Shown one piece after another: positions 1-13,519 of a stretch of DNA of 64,000 bases. This DNA comes from Cruorifilaria tuberocauda (Eukaryota > Nematoda > Chromadorea > Rhabditida > Onchocercidae). Numbering within the stretch: position 1 is the first letter of the stretch; every line of letters begins with the position of its first letter. Under the pieces are notes generated by a model. It was not told the origin of the DNA. It was given only the letters and a program-made list of their open reading frames with translations, and ran no database searches. The position numbers were made by a program, and so were the translations under genes. The DNA lies in assembly GCA_013365365.1 (NCBI GenBank), contig JABVXU010000035.1, positions 186,001 to 250,000 of the forward strand. The letters run 5' to 3'.

Positions 1-1838
1 TACTCGAGCATTGTTGAAATGTTATTTCTCACCATTAGAAATAATTTGAACAACAATATTATAATTCTCACTCTTCAAAACATTCTGACTTTTTCATACT
101 TGCATGATTTTTTGAACCAGTTCTTCCAGTTTGCTTAATATGGTTTCTTCTTGGGTGTTGTCTTTCATTACTTCTTTCTATTACTACCGTTATTTACCGG
201 GAAGAACTGTTGTTAGGTCATCATGTGCAGAGTAGCTGTTACACATGAGTAATTCAGTTTTGAAGAAATTTCACAATATTTTCAATCGTTAGTTAAATCA
301 TTCTGTAATATTCCTTTCTAGTTGTTTAAGAAGCAACATGTTATGAATTAAGCGGAAATGAAATTATCATCTATTAGATATGCTTCTCAATACCTTCCAT
401 TACTAATCAGCTTACTAACTTGTTAACGAATGGTACAAACTGGTTGATTTTATGAATAAGATGATGATGATATGGATCTGATAGGTATTATCCAATCTTT
501 TCTATCACTCAACAATCCTTTCGAATGAATCAGAACAAAAAAATGGTGATTGTAAAAATGACTGTTATATGCACTGTATTTTCGAAATAATTTATGATGC
601 TTTAGCAAATGACCGATTCATTTCTGATAATGAAACTGATAATAATAATAATAATAATAATAACGACTGATAAGACATGATAATGGTCCAGAAGAAATTT
701 GATCTTTTAGTTTTGGTCCGAGTAAACTAACTATGTTCCTCTATGCACCTGCTTCTTCATACAGCTTTCTTCATTCTTTATCATTTATCAATTAACAAAA
801 ATGAAAAACACTCTAGAGAAGATGTGCTAGAATTTTTCACTTTTCACTCTTTTTTTTCTTCACAAATACTTTATAGCTCTATTCATCTGTTTTGCTGTTT
901 TTTTTTTCACATTCTCATTTGTGGCTAATCTATTTCTCTTTCGATCAGATAGATATTTATGACGTATTTTTGCTATCGCATTGATAGCATAACATAAGCT
1001 TGTTTGTTGTTGTTCATTCATTCATTCATTGACCAAGAAAAATCGAAGCATTTTAGATATATTTCTTTAAAGCTTCATACAAACTTTTATTCCCCGCTTT
1101 CCTTTCATGTAATACAAATTATTGAAATCTTAATCAATGGATTAATTAAAGGAAATAATGAAACCATTGATATTAGTAGTGAGATATTTAATGTAGTAAT
1201 ATATGTTTATAAGATCTCATTTTATATAAGATATGAAGTTATAATTTAGAAATAATGATTAAATTAGTTTTACATGCATTCATGTTAGTTGCAGAAAATT
1301 TGGGAGAAAAAAAATGATCATTTCCATTTCTATCTTTTGAAAGATTAAGAGCTTGATGCTTAATCTTTTAAAACATTGGCGTAATAATAATTTTAGATTT
1401 TCATTTCTTATTTTTTTTTGATCATTTAAATCGTAATTCTATATTATAAGAATCATTTCAGGCCTTTTGCTGCAGCAGCCCCGGTGTTTTATTAATTGTC
1501 ATACGTATCCCAGTGCCGAAGAAAAAAACGTATTGCTATTTTTTTCCTATTCCTTCTCGGTGTATTTTATATTATTCTGAACTAATCTTAAAGTGAAAAA
1601 AAACTGATATAAGTTTATCCAATTCTTATCCGGTGATCAGATTGATTTTTTTTTGGTTTCCCTTTCTTCCTTTCACTTCGATATTCGATAAAAGTTGCGA
1701 AAATTTTGCATAAATCTACGAAATATCTAAGCTCCTATTTAATTTCATTCTACTTTCTTACATATTAGAGTTATTGCTGAGTGGCTGTTTTTTCCTTCTG
1801 TACTATCCACATTTATTATATCACATTCATTTGCCTTA
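1..1838. other. Upstream flank of the BCL11-like gene, no gene seen
   Basis: AT-rich sequence with no convincing exon on either strand. The few ORFs of 60-80 codons are rich in F, L, I, S and H and look like chance. It contains a short TAA/ATA microsatellite near 640-663. As the 5' flank of the first gene it may hold promoter or outron sequence, but I recognise no specific site. No good trans-splice acceptor lies directly before the ATG at 1839, so further 5' exons cannot be excluded. Confidence 0.5.
640..663. repeat. (TAA)n microsatellite
   Basis: About eight uninterrupted AAT/TAA units. Confidence 0.85.
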
Positions 1839-4800
1839 ATGAGCAGTGGCCTTCGAAATTGTTCGAAAATTCTTAAAAGAAATGATAATTCAACTGCTAC
1901 TACGATAGCTACCACTTCTACTGCTTCTTCTTCTATTAATATAAAAGCAGATCAGCTTAATATGCCTATAATTGGTGAACCAAAAAAGTAAGTTATTATT
2001 TAATTTATTTTTTTATAAAATGATATAATTTGAAAAAAAATTCAAGGATTATAAATTAAAAAAAAACTATCAAATTGATAAAAGGATTATAAAGTTGGCA
2101 ATAGGAATGCTTTATTTTTCAGGATATTTTCAATTATTTCTTCTAGGAGATACAAATATTTAATGTTGGTTACAAAACAAAGCAAATGCGTTATTCCTTG
2201 AAGATTTTTTTCTCTTTTGAAATAAAGTGATTTATCACGGAGTATACTCTTATGTTTATCAACTGGGCAGTCTCTGGAGGTTCTACTTCGGGCTTATTTT
2301 CTTTTGTCTGAGGAAATTGAAGAGATAAACTTCTTCCTATCCTCTAACATCAATAATTAGCCATTATCATGCATTTACTTTAACTTACAACTGTTTATTA
2401 TGATAACTAAAAATATCAAATTTCAATAGATATTCATGTTTCATTAATTTTTGTCATTACTTATATTTGTTTTTGTTATTTCTTTAAATTGAGTAATTTT
2501 TCTTTTTCATTTCTTAGTTTATTGATTTTTTTTTTTTTTTTGTGAGAAGGATATGACAATAAATTTTAAGTCAATCACCAAAAATTTTGTTTCTTCAAAA
2601 TTTTTATTTTTTCAAAAAACTGACAAATGTTTAAAATCTGATAATCAATGTTATAACAGGCGTGGACGTAAACCCGCATTAGGTCGGCCAATGCTAATTT
2701 CGACTGTAGCTAAAGAAGATACAGTAAATGGTGATAATCACGATGGTAGTGCGGTAAAGGTGGACAGGATAACAGAACGTGGTAGAACAGCGGCTACTTC
2801 CGTAATTGGCAAGTGTAATGATCAGCGTGAAACATCACTTATCACAACTACTACTTCTGCTACTACTAATGCTACAACAGCTATCGCAACTAGCATTGCT
2901 AATATTACGGATGAAAGTGAATTGTTCTTACCAAAAGTTTATGATGATATTACTCAATCCACTCCATCTATTGCAGCAATGAATAAATCTGATGGTAAAT
3001 TTCACTTTTAATTTAAGAAATTAAATTTATATTGAAAAAAATTAAGATTTAATAAATCTAATCTGTATTTCTAAACAATTTATGAGATTTAAATGATATC
3101 TGAAAAATTAGTAATAATTCTTTCAAAATGAATTAGTCATCGAAGCATAATGGAAAGTTTTTGCTATATGAGCTCAGCATTTAAATGATCAATTAAGGAA
3201 GCAGCATACCTTTGGCATCCACCGATAGTGGCATTGATTCGTGTGTTGATGTGGATCACGAGATGAAAGATGTGACGACATTGCGCGACGATGAGGAAGC
3301 TTCTCCCAGTGAGAACTGTAGTGATGATATCGCTACAGTGCCACAGTCCAGAAGTTCTATCCATTATGATCGTATCGTTTGCGGTGATTGTCGTGCCGAA
3401 TTTTCATTATCGACATTCGTGGAATTCGTTGAACATAAGGTATGTTTTATTGGGACACATTCCTCATAGATCAAGTTCGATCGGTGTTGTTTGATAAATC
3501 ATTAAATAAACTTTTTGAAGAATACCGAATACCGAATGATATGGAAGTGTGATAGAGCGAAGGGTTTACCGCATATTTTATGAATTTGTATCATCAATGT
3601 TAAGAAATATACTGTTAAACATTTAAATATGTGTTAATTGTTAAGATTTCACGTTGTGATAGTAAGCGAATGCCATTGGACGAGTTTCTTGCAAATATAT
3701 CACCGGCCCATCCATCCAGCGAAACTCTTCGACCTGGTCGTCGACGACTTTTGGTCAGTTGTCGCAATCCACCTGCAGTGAGTACTTTTCTCAAGTATAT
3801 CGAACATTTTCTGTAATCTTATACCTATTGTTTTTCATCATAACTTAACACTCTCATTTGACTACTCTACTTTTATGTACTGCTCTAAGCAATTTAGTTA
3901 TTTATATTGTAAGACCTAACGTAAGTAATTGGTAAGTTTCAGGATTTGAGTGATACGTGTTCCCGTTGCATTCCATCATCATGTGGAAATGATCAGAATG
4001 CTTCATTTTCGTTATCAACCGGTGAAGGTCAGCAAAAACGTAGTGATAGGGTCGATGCCACGACAGATACGGATACCTTAGGTAAGTAAATTATCCTCTA
4101 CTTATTACTTATTACTGCTTACAGCCAATAAACTATTATGCAATTTGCAAAATCCATAATGTAAAAATTTTTTATGGTTCTAGTAAAGGATTTGCATCAA
4201 TTTTACTGATTGATAAATTGGATATTTTTTCATTTGCCTTTATTTGGCTTTCGATATTGATGTCGTTACGATTCCCTTATTTGCATAAGTTATTACTATG
4301 AAAGATTTTTCGCCTCTTTTGTCTTAAATTATTTGGAGAAGAAAAAAGCATTTATCTGATAATGATATCATTCATTTCGTTCAGAAAATGGATGATATCA
4401 AAATGTATTATGAATTTTTACTAAACAGTAAATGGAGTTATTTCCTGTTCTATCTCTTATTTTTATTACTTTTTGAAATTTCATTCTTACTCATTTAATT
4501 ACTAAATGAAAAACAACTCGTTGAGGTAACAAACGAAGATTTCGGATATTATATGAAATTCATTTAATTATTAAATTTTTGCTCTTTTCTTTTGCAAAGT
4601 TGTAGTTACCTCTACAAGCGGGTAGAAATAGTCGTCAGAGAAGAAGTACAGGAAGAGGAAATAAGTTGTCCACAAATGCCAAGAAGTGAATGTCGGAGTT
4701 ATGTCATACATATGTATGCGTGTGTATGTGTTGTAATGTCTCTCTTCCTCTCTCTCTCTCTCTCTCTCTCTCTCCGAGTTTTTCAACTCCTTTCACGTAT

Positions 4801-7800
4801 TGAATCATATAATCGGTTGTAAAGTGAAGTATTTCTCATTTAATGAAATGACTGTTTTGGAAATTAGACAATAATTGTTGAATTTATTTAAGTAGAATTT
4901 TCTATTTTAATCGCTTAATTACTTACTTATCATTCAATTCATTAACAAAGTATTAATATGGAAAAAAATTGAATTTATACAAAAATTAAGAATAATTTTA
5001 TTACTTTAAAGCATATAAACCTGATCCTTTAGCAGACAATAAGCATAATCTTGTTCATTAATTATCGATTGATCGAGAGTTAATTGATAAATAAAATTTA
5101 ACAGAAGATAAATTTTACCTGGAATAATATTTTATATATCATTGTTTTAACCTCCACTATTTTTCATTTCTTCAGTTTACCACTTCAGACTTTTCCAAGA
5201 ATAATTGGTGGATGTTCCGTTATTAAAAAGTAAAATTTTTGATATTTTGCGAAAAAAAAGTGAAACTGCAATAACTTGACCTTTTAGAAATCTGTACGAA
5301 AGAAAAACAGGATTGATAATTTAAGAATACAATAACAGTTAAGGAGGTGGAAAAATGAAGCACTGTTAGCATTATTTAGTATTATTTGGACTGGTTTTTT
5401 TCATTTACAAATTGAAAGAATAATATTTGTTAAAAACGATGAAATCTATGATTGAAGTATACTTCTTCCCAGTATTACTGTTTGTAGCAAGAAAAGTAAT
5501 ATTGAATGATAAGAATAATGAGTTATTTGAAACTGATAATTTTATAATACAAAAAAGAATTTTCATGAAATAGCAATATTTTGATGATTCTTTTCATCGC
5601 AATAAAGCATTTCTGATTATTGCTGATTGAAACTTTCGTCTTCATCTTTCTCTCTCTCTCTCTCTCTTTTTTTGAGCAATTGACTGGAAAACTTTTTCGG
5701 CTCATTTTAGTTTTCCTTAGTACATATTCTTTTTTTTCGTTCATAACACTGAGAAATAATAGAAGAGGAATGAAATGCGATTGGCTATCATCATGAAAAC
5801 AAGTTCTCATCATCACACTCTCTATTATCAACGACCATTTCCATCTAAAAAAAAATATTATCATTTGAAAGGACCGGATATTGCACAACGGACGATTCCA
5901 TTTTCTTCAACGGACCAGTTATATTCACCATCACTAAATTGCTAATTAAGTTCATTAAAAAAAAAATTGCACAAAGATTAAATAAGAAAATAGTAGGGGA
6001 AAAATTGGAATTTGTTAAATGAAATTATCAATGATAATATTTACTACTGATTGCTCTATTTTTTTTAAAGTTACTTTTTCTATAAATTACTCTGCTAATC
6101 TATATTAATTCATTCATTTCCTAATAACTTATATTTTATTTCCATGCTTTTTCTTTCATCAAAATTTATAATGATTCAAAACTTCAAAACAGAAGTAAAA
6201 TTATATGTTTGATTATTGAAATGAAAGCAATATAAATATAAAGTTCAGCAATATAAATTCTAATGTTTCGACGTAAAAATATGAAATGAAGCAATTCTTG
6301 TCATTCATTCATCAAAGCTTCACTTACCTTTCTTTGTCCAAAATCCTAAAGTTACCACAGAGTTTGGTGATTTAAAAAAAAGTTATTTGTTACAGCAAAT
6401 ATTGGAAAAGAATTATTATTATAATTGTTATTATCATTATTATTATTATTATTGGAAAAGATAGGAAGTATATGAAATAATTATTAGTTATCTTTAAACA
6501 AAGATCATGGCATCGTCCAAGGATGGTAGTATTATTTTTGTGATAACGTACAATAATTGTTTTTCTGTGTAACTTGTCAGGTACAGAAAAAAAAATGAAA
6601 AAAACGTACTTATGACTTATATGGTAAAGATAATTTAAAAAAATATTTTATTTATTTAGTAAAAATTGGTTTTTCCAAAAATGAAACTTATTTTTATACC
6701 CAGATGATTAGCTAAAAAGTCAAAGAAATGATTATTTGTTTAACAATTATCATTATCTTTCTTTTTCTCTCTCTCTCTGTCTCTTCCTGTTCCTCTTCAT
6801 TTGATAACCATTCAAAATATATTAGAAGAGATTAAATGAAAGTTTGGAAGACTGATCTAAAGGAACTATCTTTGCTACATTATCTATTAGTTTTTTTTTT
6901 AATTTAATGGTTTAAATAGCTGTATAAAATATATATTTACTACATACCTGTATAACTTATTAAGATAACTATGCATAAATTACATACATAAATGTAATTA
7001 AGTAATCAATTATTAGTATGATAGAATCAATTTTCATTGACTTAGATAATTTTTAAACTTTGTGAAAATTCAAACTGTTTTCCGTGCTTATTTAATGAAG
7101 CATTTTATCATCCTTAAGGAAGTATATCAATTATGAATATATAATTATTTCATTTATACGATGTTTCATTAAGAAGCAATATTATTGGAGCTAAAACATA
7201 AGTTTAATTACTTCAAACATTTCCCAAGTTTCTAATTAAATTATATGTAGAAATAGTTATTAAAGGATTGTTATTTGCAATATTGATTCCTGTGGGAGAA
7301 GTATGAATAATGATAGCTATGCGAAGTATATTTAAAAAAAAATAAATGATAAATTATTGATAGACATAAAATAAAAGTTATCTTTTTAGTTATTAGTTAG
7401 GAAAGTTATATGATTAGAGAACAGTATGATTGTTGTTATTATAATAAAGTTGTAGTTTTTGATAAATAATTATCAATGAGTTGTAAGAGGAAATTTCACA
7501 TGACTATTATTTTTAAGAGCAGTTAAATTATTTTCAGATGCAAAACAAAGCAATGTATCCTTGATTGGAGGAGGATCGTTAACTTGTCACTCTTGTAAAC
7601 ATGTCTGTAGTGATGTTTGGAGTTTGCTGAAACATGTCTTCATTGCTCATGGCCTTCGTATCTGTGAGGTTAATCTTTTTCTTTCATCCATTATTGTTTT
7701 TAATGGAGCATATATATATATATATCAGCTTTTTATAGCTTATCAAATGATGTTATCTTAATGATATTATACATTTATATAAGGATATTATAAAGATCGA

Positions 7801-10800
7801 AAACGAATAATCATAATCATATGTGCATTATAACTTTATCTTTTGGAAGTTTCTTCTCTAAAATCTGGATTTCAATGATTTCGCTATAAATAATAATCAC
7901 AATTGTTTCAGATTATGATAATCTTCATGATTTGGAAATCCACTTGCTAGTATTATCCATTATCGTATAATGATTATGTTTTAGTAATATATTTGCATAT
8001 GTATCTTCAGGAGGAGATGCCATGTATGCCACGTGCAGGACAACCGAAATCGACGGTAATTACCTCATCGTTGTCTTCATCATCATCATCATCGCTATTA
8101 ACGCCGAAAGCATCAATGCATCCACCATCTCTTACGTTTGCTAGTCCATTCACCGCTTCCGCTACGAAAAATAAATTAAACGGTTTGTGCAAAAATTTCC
8201 TAGGTGTTCAAGATTTAAATAAATGAAAGGGAAAAAGAATATTTTACAAATGTTTTACAAAGCTCAAATTTCACTTGTTAAACTGTATGCAGGTATAATT
8301 CAGGTAAAGGTGGCTTCAGTCTGAATGCATTTTGTTCCGAACGGTTAAAAGAGATCGCTGAAAAAGCAGGTGCGTTTATGCAGTATTGAATTACCTTGAA
8401 CAAAAGCAATTTTTCTAGACAATTTTTCAATTCCTTGTTCCAGTATTGAGGGGCGCGTTCATTACTGTGAGTGCAGAAGAGGGAACATTAAAATGTTTTA
8501 AAGCATATCTCAGGGCATAGTAGTTTGTAATTTCCATTGCATCTTTAACTTGATTATCTTTCTTCATGTTAGATGCTTGATAATACAAATATATAATGCG
8601 TAACAAGGGCTTTACAAAAACTTAGAAGAATGTGCTTTGTTTTCAGGAGAACCATTGACTGATTTACGTCATGCAGTAAGTCAGAGTACGTCTAAAACTA
8701 ACGAACAGATAAAAGCTACCAATATTAAAAGGTATGGAAAATTTAAATTTATTTTCATTTTTATCCAATTCATAACAGTTTGCTGATGATGCCACAGTTC
8801 AATATTTAAATAAATATTTATCGACAATTAATTGGTAGTTGCTATTAATTTTTCCAGAACACAACAATCAGAGAATACCGATGAAGAACATTCAAGTAAT
8901 GGTATCGTATCAACGACTGCTTCAACTACACCATTTATTTCTGGTTCAGCTCTCAGTAACGTTTCCAGTTCACTTACTGCTGCCACATTAGCTGCAGTTG
9001 CTTTACAGCAACAACAACAACAACAACAACAGCAACAACAACAACAACAACAGCATCAACAGCAGCATCCTTCTTTACAGGTTGAAATGTTTAAGTTTCA
9101 GATTTCAATTAAATAAAAAAATATTAACTTTTAAGTGGCAGTTGAAAGAGTTTTTATTTGTGTTTGCGAAGAATAAATAAATTAATCTTACCAGAGAAAA
9201 GAAATGGCAAGTAAAAAAGTAAAAAAAAATAGATCCTTTGAATATAAATAATATGAGGAATAGAAAGTGATATAAAAAAAGACTTTAGATCATAAAAATT
9301 TACCTTAATTTGTAGAATTTATGGATGCAACCGAATATACCAAATATGTTGGCCTTAATGCAAGAATATTATGCACAATTCTCATTGAATAATGCTGCAT
9401 CTTATTTACTTGGTGCTGGAAGTCCATCAGTTACCCCTACGAATAATAGTGGAAGTGCTTTTAATGCAATTACCAAAATCACAAGGTTGTTTTTTCATCA
9501 AGATCTGAAGATTTGGGAATTGATGTGCTCTATCACATGTAACTTTTATGAGAATAATTAATTTTAATTTTAGTTTTATTTAAATGGAAATTTTTACGTG
9601 AAAAAGGGTGGGAAACATTTTATTTCTTAGTACTAAATATCAGTACTGAGTTTTCAGCTACTTTGTTTTTCAGCAGTCCAGAAGAGTCGTCACCCGTAGC
9701 AGCAAATTCTGCAACACAATCACTTGGATTAACTAGTTTTGGTAGATCCGATACCACAACACAGGATCACCTGTCCAGTCCAGGTGTGAAGCAAGGATCT
9801 TGGAATGGTTTAGGGGCATTTGGAGGCAAAAGGCAGCGGTCGTCCAATAACGGTTCTGAAGCCGTGTCGCCAGCAACACCATCCGGAGCTCCGTTGCATA
9901 ATAAGCTGTCAAGGCATGACGATGAAAGGTTTGTGAGCTTCTTTTGTACTTACAATCTTGAAATCAGAGTCTTTATGGGATGGTGGTCCTCTGGCTTCTT
10001 TGAGTCTTTTCCAGTTTGTTTTGTGAAATTTGAAGAGAAAGTGTTTAGAAGCAATTTGATGAGTAGTCTTGTTTTCATGCAAGATTGGGCAAGGGCAGTG
10101 GAAGAAAGAAAGCAATTTATAATTGGGAAATAAATCTGTCAGAAAAGCCCCTCAGTTTTGAATAAAAGTACAGAAAGATCCAGTGGTAAAAGAAATACGT
10201 TTTCCTCTCTTTCTTTTTTCTTCTTCTGAACAGTTAATTCTTCGTGTTTTTGTTCCAGCAATGAGGATACAAAATCAACCTTGCTAAATGTTGTGGACGG
10301 CGATGATCTGGCATTCGCTGAACCAGCTGCTCGTCGTGACACAAATGCTAAGAAGGATCGCTGCACATTCTGTTGCAAAGTTAGAAAATTATCTAATTTA
10401 AAATTGGATTAATTTATTAATATTGCAGAGAACATGACTTTTAATTATAAATATAAAAAATATAATAAATATGAATTATTAATACATGATTCGAGAATTT
10501 AGATTCACACATCAAATTCCATAATATTTAATCTTGTATTTTTTGGTCTGTGGCTCTGACTTACGGTCGCAAGAGATATTTTAGAAGTTAACCTTTCATG
10601 GTAAATAATGAACTTGATAACTTAATTTACGGTTCTTCCTTCTTCCGTATAACTTATCTTAGATTCATTAAATTTGATTTAACTTTTTCTGTTTCAAGGT
10701 TTTCACCAATCGTTCTAATCTGATTGTTCATTTACGAAGCCATACTGGAGAAAAACCATACAAATGTCGGTTGTGTTCTTATGCTTGTGCACAAAGTAGT

Positions 10801-12109
10801 AAATTGACTCGGCATATGCGAACTCATGGCCAACAAGGAAAGGTTGTAATCAGTTTATTAATTTCAGTATCAAATTGAGAACAGTCCATTCAAGTGCTGT
10901 TCATTTTATCGGGCAATTTGAAAATTGCATATCTTGTGTTTCATCAGATATCATAATGATTTTTGAAATACAAACTTTCCTGGGACTTTCTTGACTTCAA
11001 AGTAACTTCATTAATGATGCGGAATTTCTAAAAAGAAAACATCAATTACTTCTATACTTTTTTATCGAAAAAAGAAAAATTTTATAACTGTAAAATGTAT
11101 TTTTGTGCAGGAAACTTACCACTGTAACATTTGTCAAATGCCATTTTCGGTGCACTCAACACTCGAGAAACATATGCGAAAATGTGTTGTTGCAAATAAT
11201 CAAAATCGTGAGAATAATCAGCAGTTTTCTCCTGCTGAAGCAGCAAACAGTTTGTTTTATTTATTTACAATGTAAAACACTTTTTCTTATCTTTTCGCAT
11301 CTTCCACTACATTCCATTGTTCATGATGATATTTGCTGATAGGAAACCACTTGACGGAAGATTTATTTTAATATTTTTTCAGCTCATTTTTTTACTATCA
11401 GAATAACTATCTTAAATTTAAATCTTATTTCAAAAGCTTACATCATCTCATTTTTGCATGAAAAATTATCCCTTGTTAATGTTCATTTAAATTGCAGCAA
11501 TGGATAGTCCAAACAAGGTGGCCACTGCAGCAGCATCAACACTTGCTGATGCAACATCACTTCTTGCATTTTCCAGTGTATCTTTAAATGGCTCACAATT
11601 ACCACCAAATATTACTCAAAGCAATAAAATCGTTCTTAACTGGTTACAGGTCGAATCACTTGTATGATAGAATAGTGGAAAGAAAATCTTTCGGTTTTTA
11701 TAGTAATCAGAAAATCATTTGTACATCTAGAGTTCATTTCTGGATGGTTCCCGGAGTTATATTCCGCAGAAAAGATAATAAAAATATAAAGATAATATTT
11801 TTTTTCCTTGTTTTCTTCTTCATTTTTAGCATTTCTTATACTTTTTAGGCAATGAACGTAAATCGAAATCCAACTCCAGTTCCAACATCAGCAAGTGCTG
11901 CTGGTAATGGTTCTAATGATGCACATCGTATTAGTAATAATGGCATGGTGCTTCCTACTGGAAAAGAAGACAACAGCGGTACAGGTGGTGCTGCTGGAGG
12001 GGGCGAAGAAGAGGAAATGATAGTTGAAGAATGTGAATCATTTTCTGATATGCAAAAAACTCTTCTGAAACAGGTAACGGAAAAGCATGAAATGATAATA
12101 TTGCACTAA
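1839..12109 (+). CDS. BCL11: BCL11-family C2H2 zinc-finger transcription factor
   Basis: Sequence-specific nuclear transcription factor of the BCL11A/B (CTIP) family. Model: 1839-1987, 2660-2994, 3198-3439, 3646-3777, 3943-4081, 7538-7668, 8011-8182, 8304-8369, 8647-8731, 8858-9080, 9316-9485, 9674-9928, 10259-10379, 10699-10842, 11111-11249, 11498-11649, 11849-12109. This is 2,916 nt (971 aa), with phase kept at every junction. The N-terminal CCHC finger (VCGDC...EHKISRC) is split by the 3440-3645 intron. A second finger ([11 protein letters not shown]...AHG followed by LRI) is in exon 6. Exon 8 has the [12 protein letters not shown] motif. Exons 13-15 encode a three-finger cluster joined by HTGEKPYKC and containing [11 protein letters not shown], the BCL11 signature. 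Exon 10 carries a glutamine tract and the last exon a Gly/Glu-rich tail. In that exon CAG/GTAACG at 12073 could be a donor, so the 3' end is uncertain, as is the first exon. The family is certain, exact ends less so. Confidence 0.88.
4739..4775. repeat. (TC)n microsatellite
   Basis: Near-perfect TC run interrupted once by CC, inside the large intron of the BCL11-like gene. Confidence 0.9.
5649..5667. repeat. (TC)n microsatellite
   Basis: Short TC run inside the same large intron. Confidence 0.85.
9006..9072 (+). repeat. CAA/CAG tract encoding poly-glutamine
   Basis: Mixed CAA and CAG codons in exon 10 of the BCL11-like gene, encoding about 17 consecutive Gln and then a His/Gln cluster. The mixture of synonymous codons argues that the amino-acid run is tolerated or selected, rather than being a young pure-repeat expansion. 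Confidence 0.9.
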
Positions 12110-13499
12110 ATAATTATTCTTTCTGCTTGTTTTCGTTTTTTTTTTAATCCATAAAATATATTGAGCGAGGAATTTAGAGGAAATTACTATCTTTAATATT
12201 TTCAAACAGAAAGGGAATAGTAGCTTTTTAGGTAAGAAAGTGTTAATGTTTAATGAGAAACAGCAGAGTAGCGAAAGTTTGAAGTAGCAAGCTTAATAGG
12301 GCTTATTATTTTACACTTATTGTATGATGCAGTAGGCAGATAATGTGTTATATACCCACAGTGATTTTATAAATTGCTAAATAAAGAAGTCAGTATAAAG
12401 AATAACGGAATTAGAAAGTTCAAAAAAATCAAGAAAAGATACTAAGTTATTTGTGACCATCCTAATAATTCTAGGTAGGGACCTAGGAATTTTATATGTT
12501 CAGTATTTGTTGTCGTTAGGAAGAGTTGCAGCTCATTTGTTGAATTGCGATTTGCAAAAAACAGCATGATTTTCAGGAGACTGCCGCGTTATCGTCATGA
12601 TATCACTTATTTTGCACTCATGAAGAAACAGTCAATTTAAATAACAATCTTCATCTTCTTGGCTTTTTACCAGGAACACATACCTTTTCGTCTGCTTACT
12701 ATCTTGCAAAAATTTTCCACTCACAGTACTTCCAGTACTGTCTCTTCATCCTTAGTACAATTCATTTGCATATACATATATCTATACATATAAAAAAATT
12801 TGTTTTTTAACCATGCCTGCGAATGAGCTGTAAATAAAGTAAATAAATTAACATATATAGATATTATTGACGTTATAATTATGTGCGGTATTCTTAATCA
12901 TAACATTCATATATAACTGTTTCTATGTGGTTGGGATAAATTAATCTTGTCACACAGCTTTATTCATATCAGCTTATTCGTGGTTTAAATCTCCTTTTTT
13001 AGATATTATATATGGCCTTACATCGGTTACATCAGTCATTTATATGTAGATTTTTTTCATTTAACATCATTTCTATAATATTTCTGTAGTTACTTTTTTT
13101 CCCTTTTCAAATCTGACTGGTGAAAATTATCCGGTTAGTTTACATTTCGAAAAAGATTTCTTCTATTATTTTATTTTATTTGTGTATCTTTGAATATGAT
13201 ATGCTTCCCGGTGTTTCATATTCACCATGCACATAATTTTTCGTCTATATTTCTGTTGCTCTTCGAAGCCATTTTGAATTAAAATTTTAGGCGTATTAAA
13301 ATCATCCTGTGTAAGGAATCATTTAATGCATTCTGTGCTATTTACCGGAGATTATTTGAAAATTTTTTCATCTTCCAAAATTCAAATTAATTGAAAATTT
13401 TTGTTTTTAAGGCTTCATTTTCTCTATTTTTTTGTTTATCTGCAAGAAGATACTTCCTTAAAGTGATATATTTTTGCTGCCTCATGTATAGTAGAGCTA

Positions 13500-13519
13500 T
13501 GTGTGTGTGTGTGTGTGTT
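13500..13519. repeat. (GT)n microsatellite followed by a T run
   Basis: About ten GT units followed directly by a T tract. Confidence 0.9.

Larger units (their letters stand above)
4082..7537 (+). other. Large intron of the BCL11-like gene (3.4 kb)
   Basis: By far the longest intron of this gene, where the others are about 120-650 bp. It is AT-rich, has two CT microsatellites and shows no exon I can support. A 121-codon minus-strand ORF at 5523-5888 is low-complexity and unlike a protein. Long early introns often hold enhancers or alternative promoters, but nothing specific is visible here. Confidence 0.6.

Noticed and set aside
5523..5888. 121-codon minus-strand ORF in the large BCL11-like intron
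   Set aside because: F/K/S-rich, runs through a CT microsatellite, has no motif, and lies within an intron; chance at this base composition.
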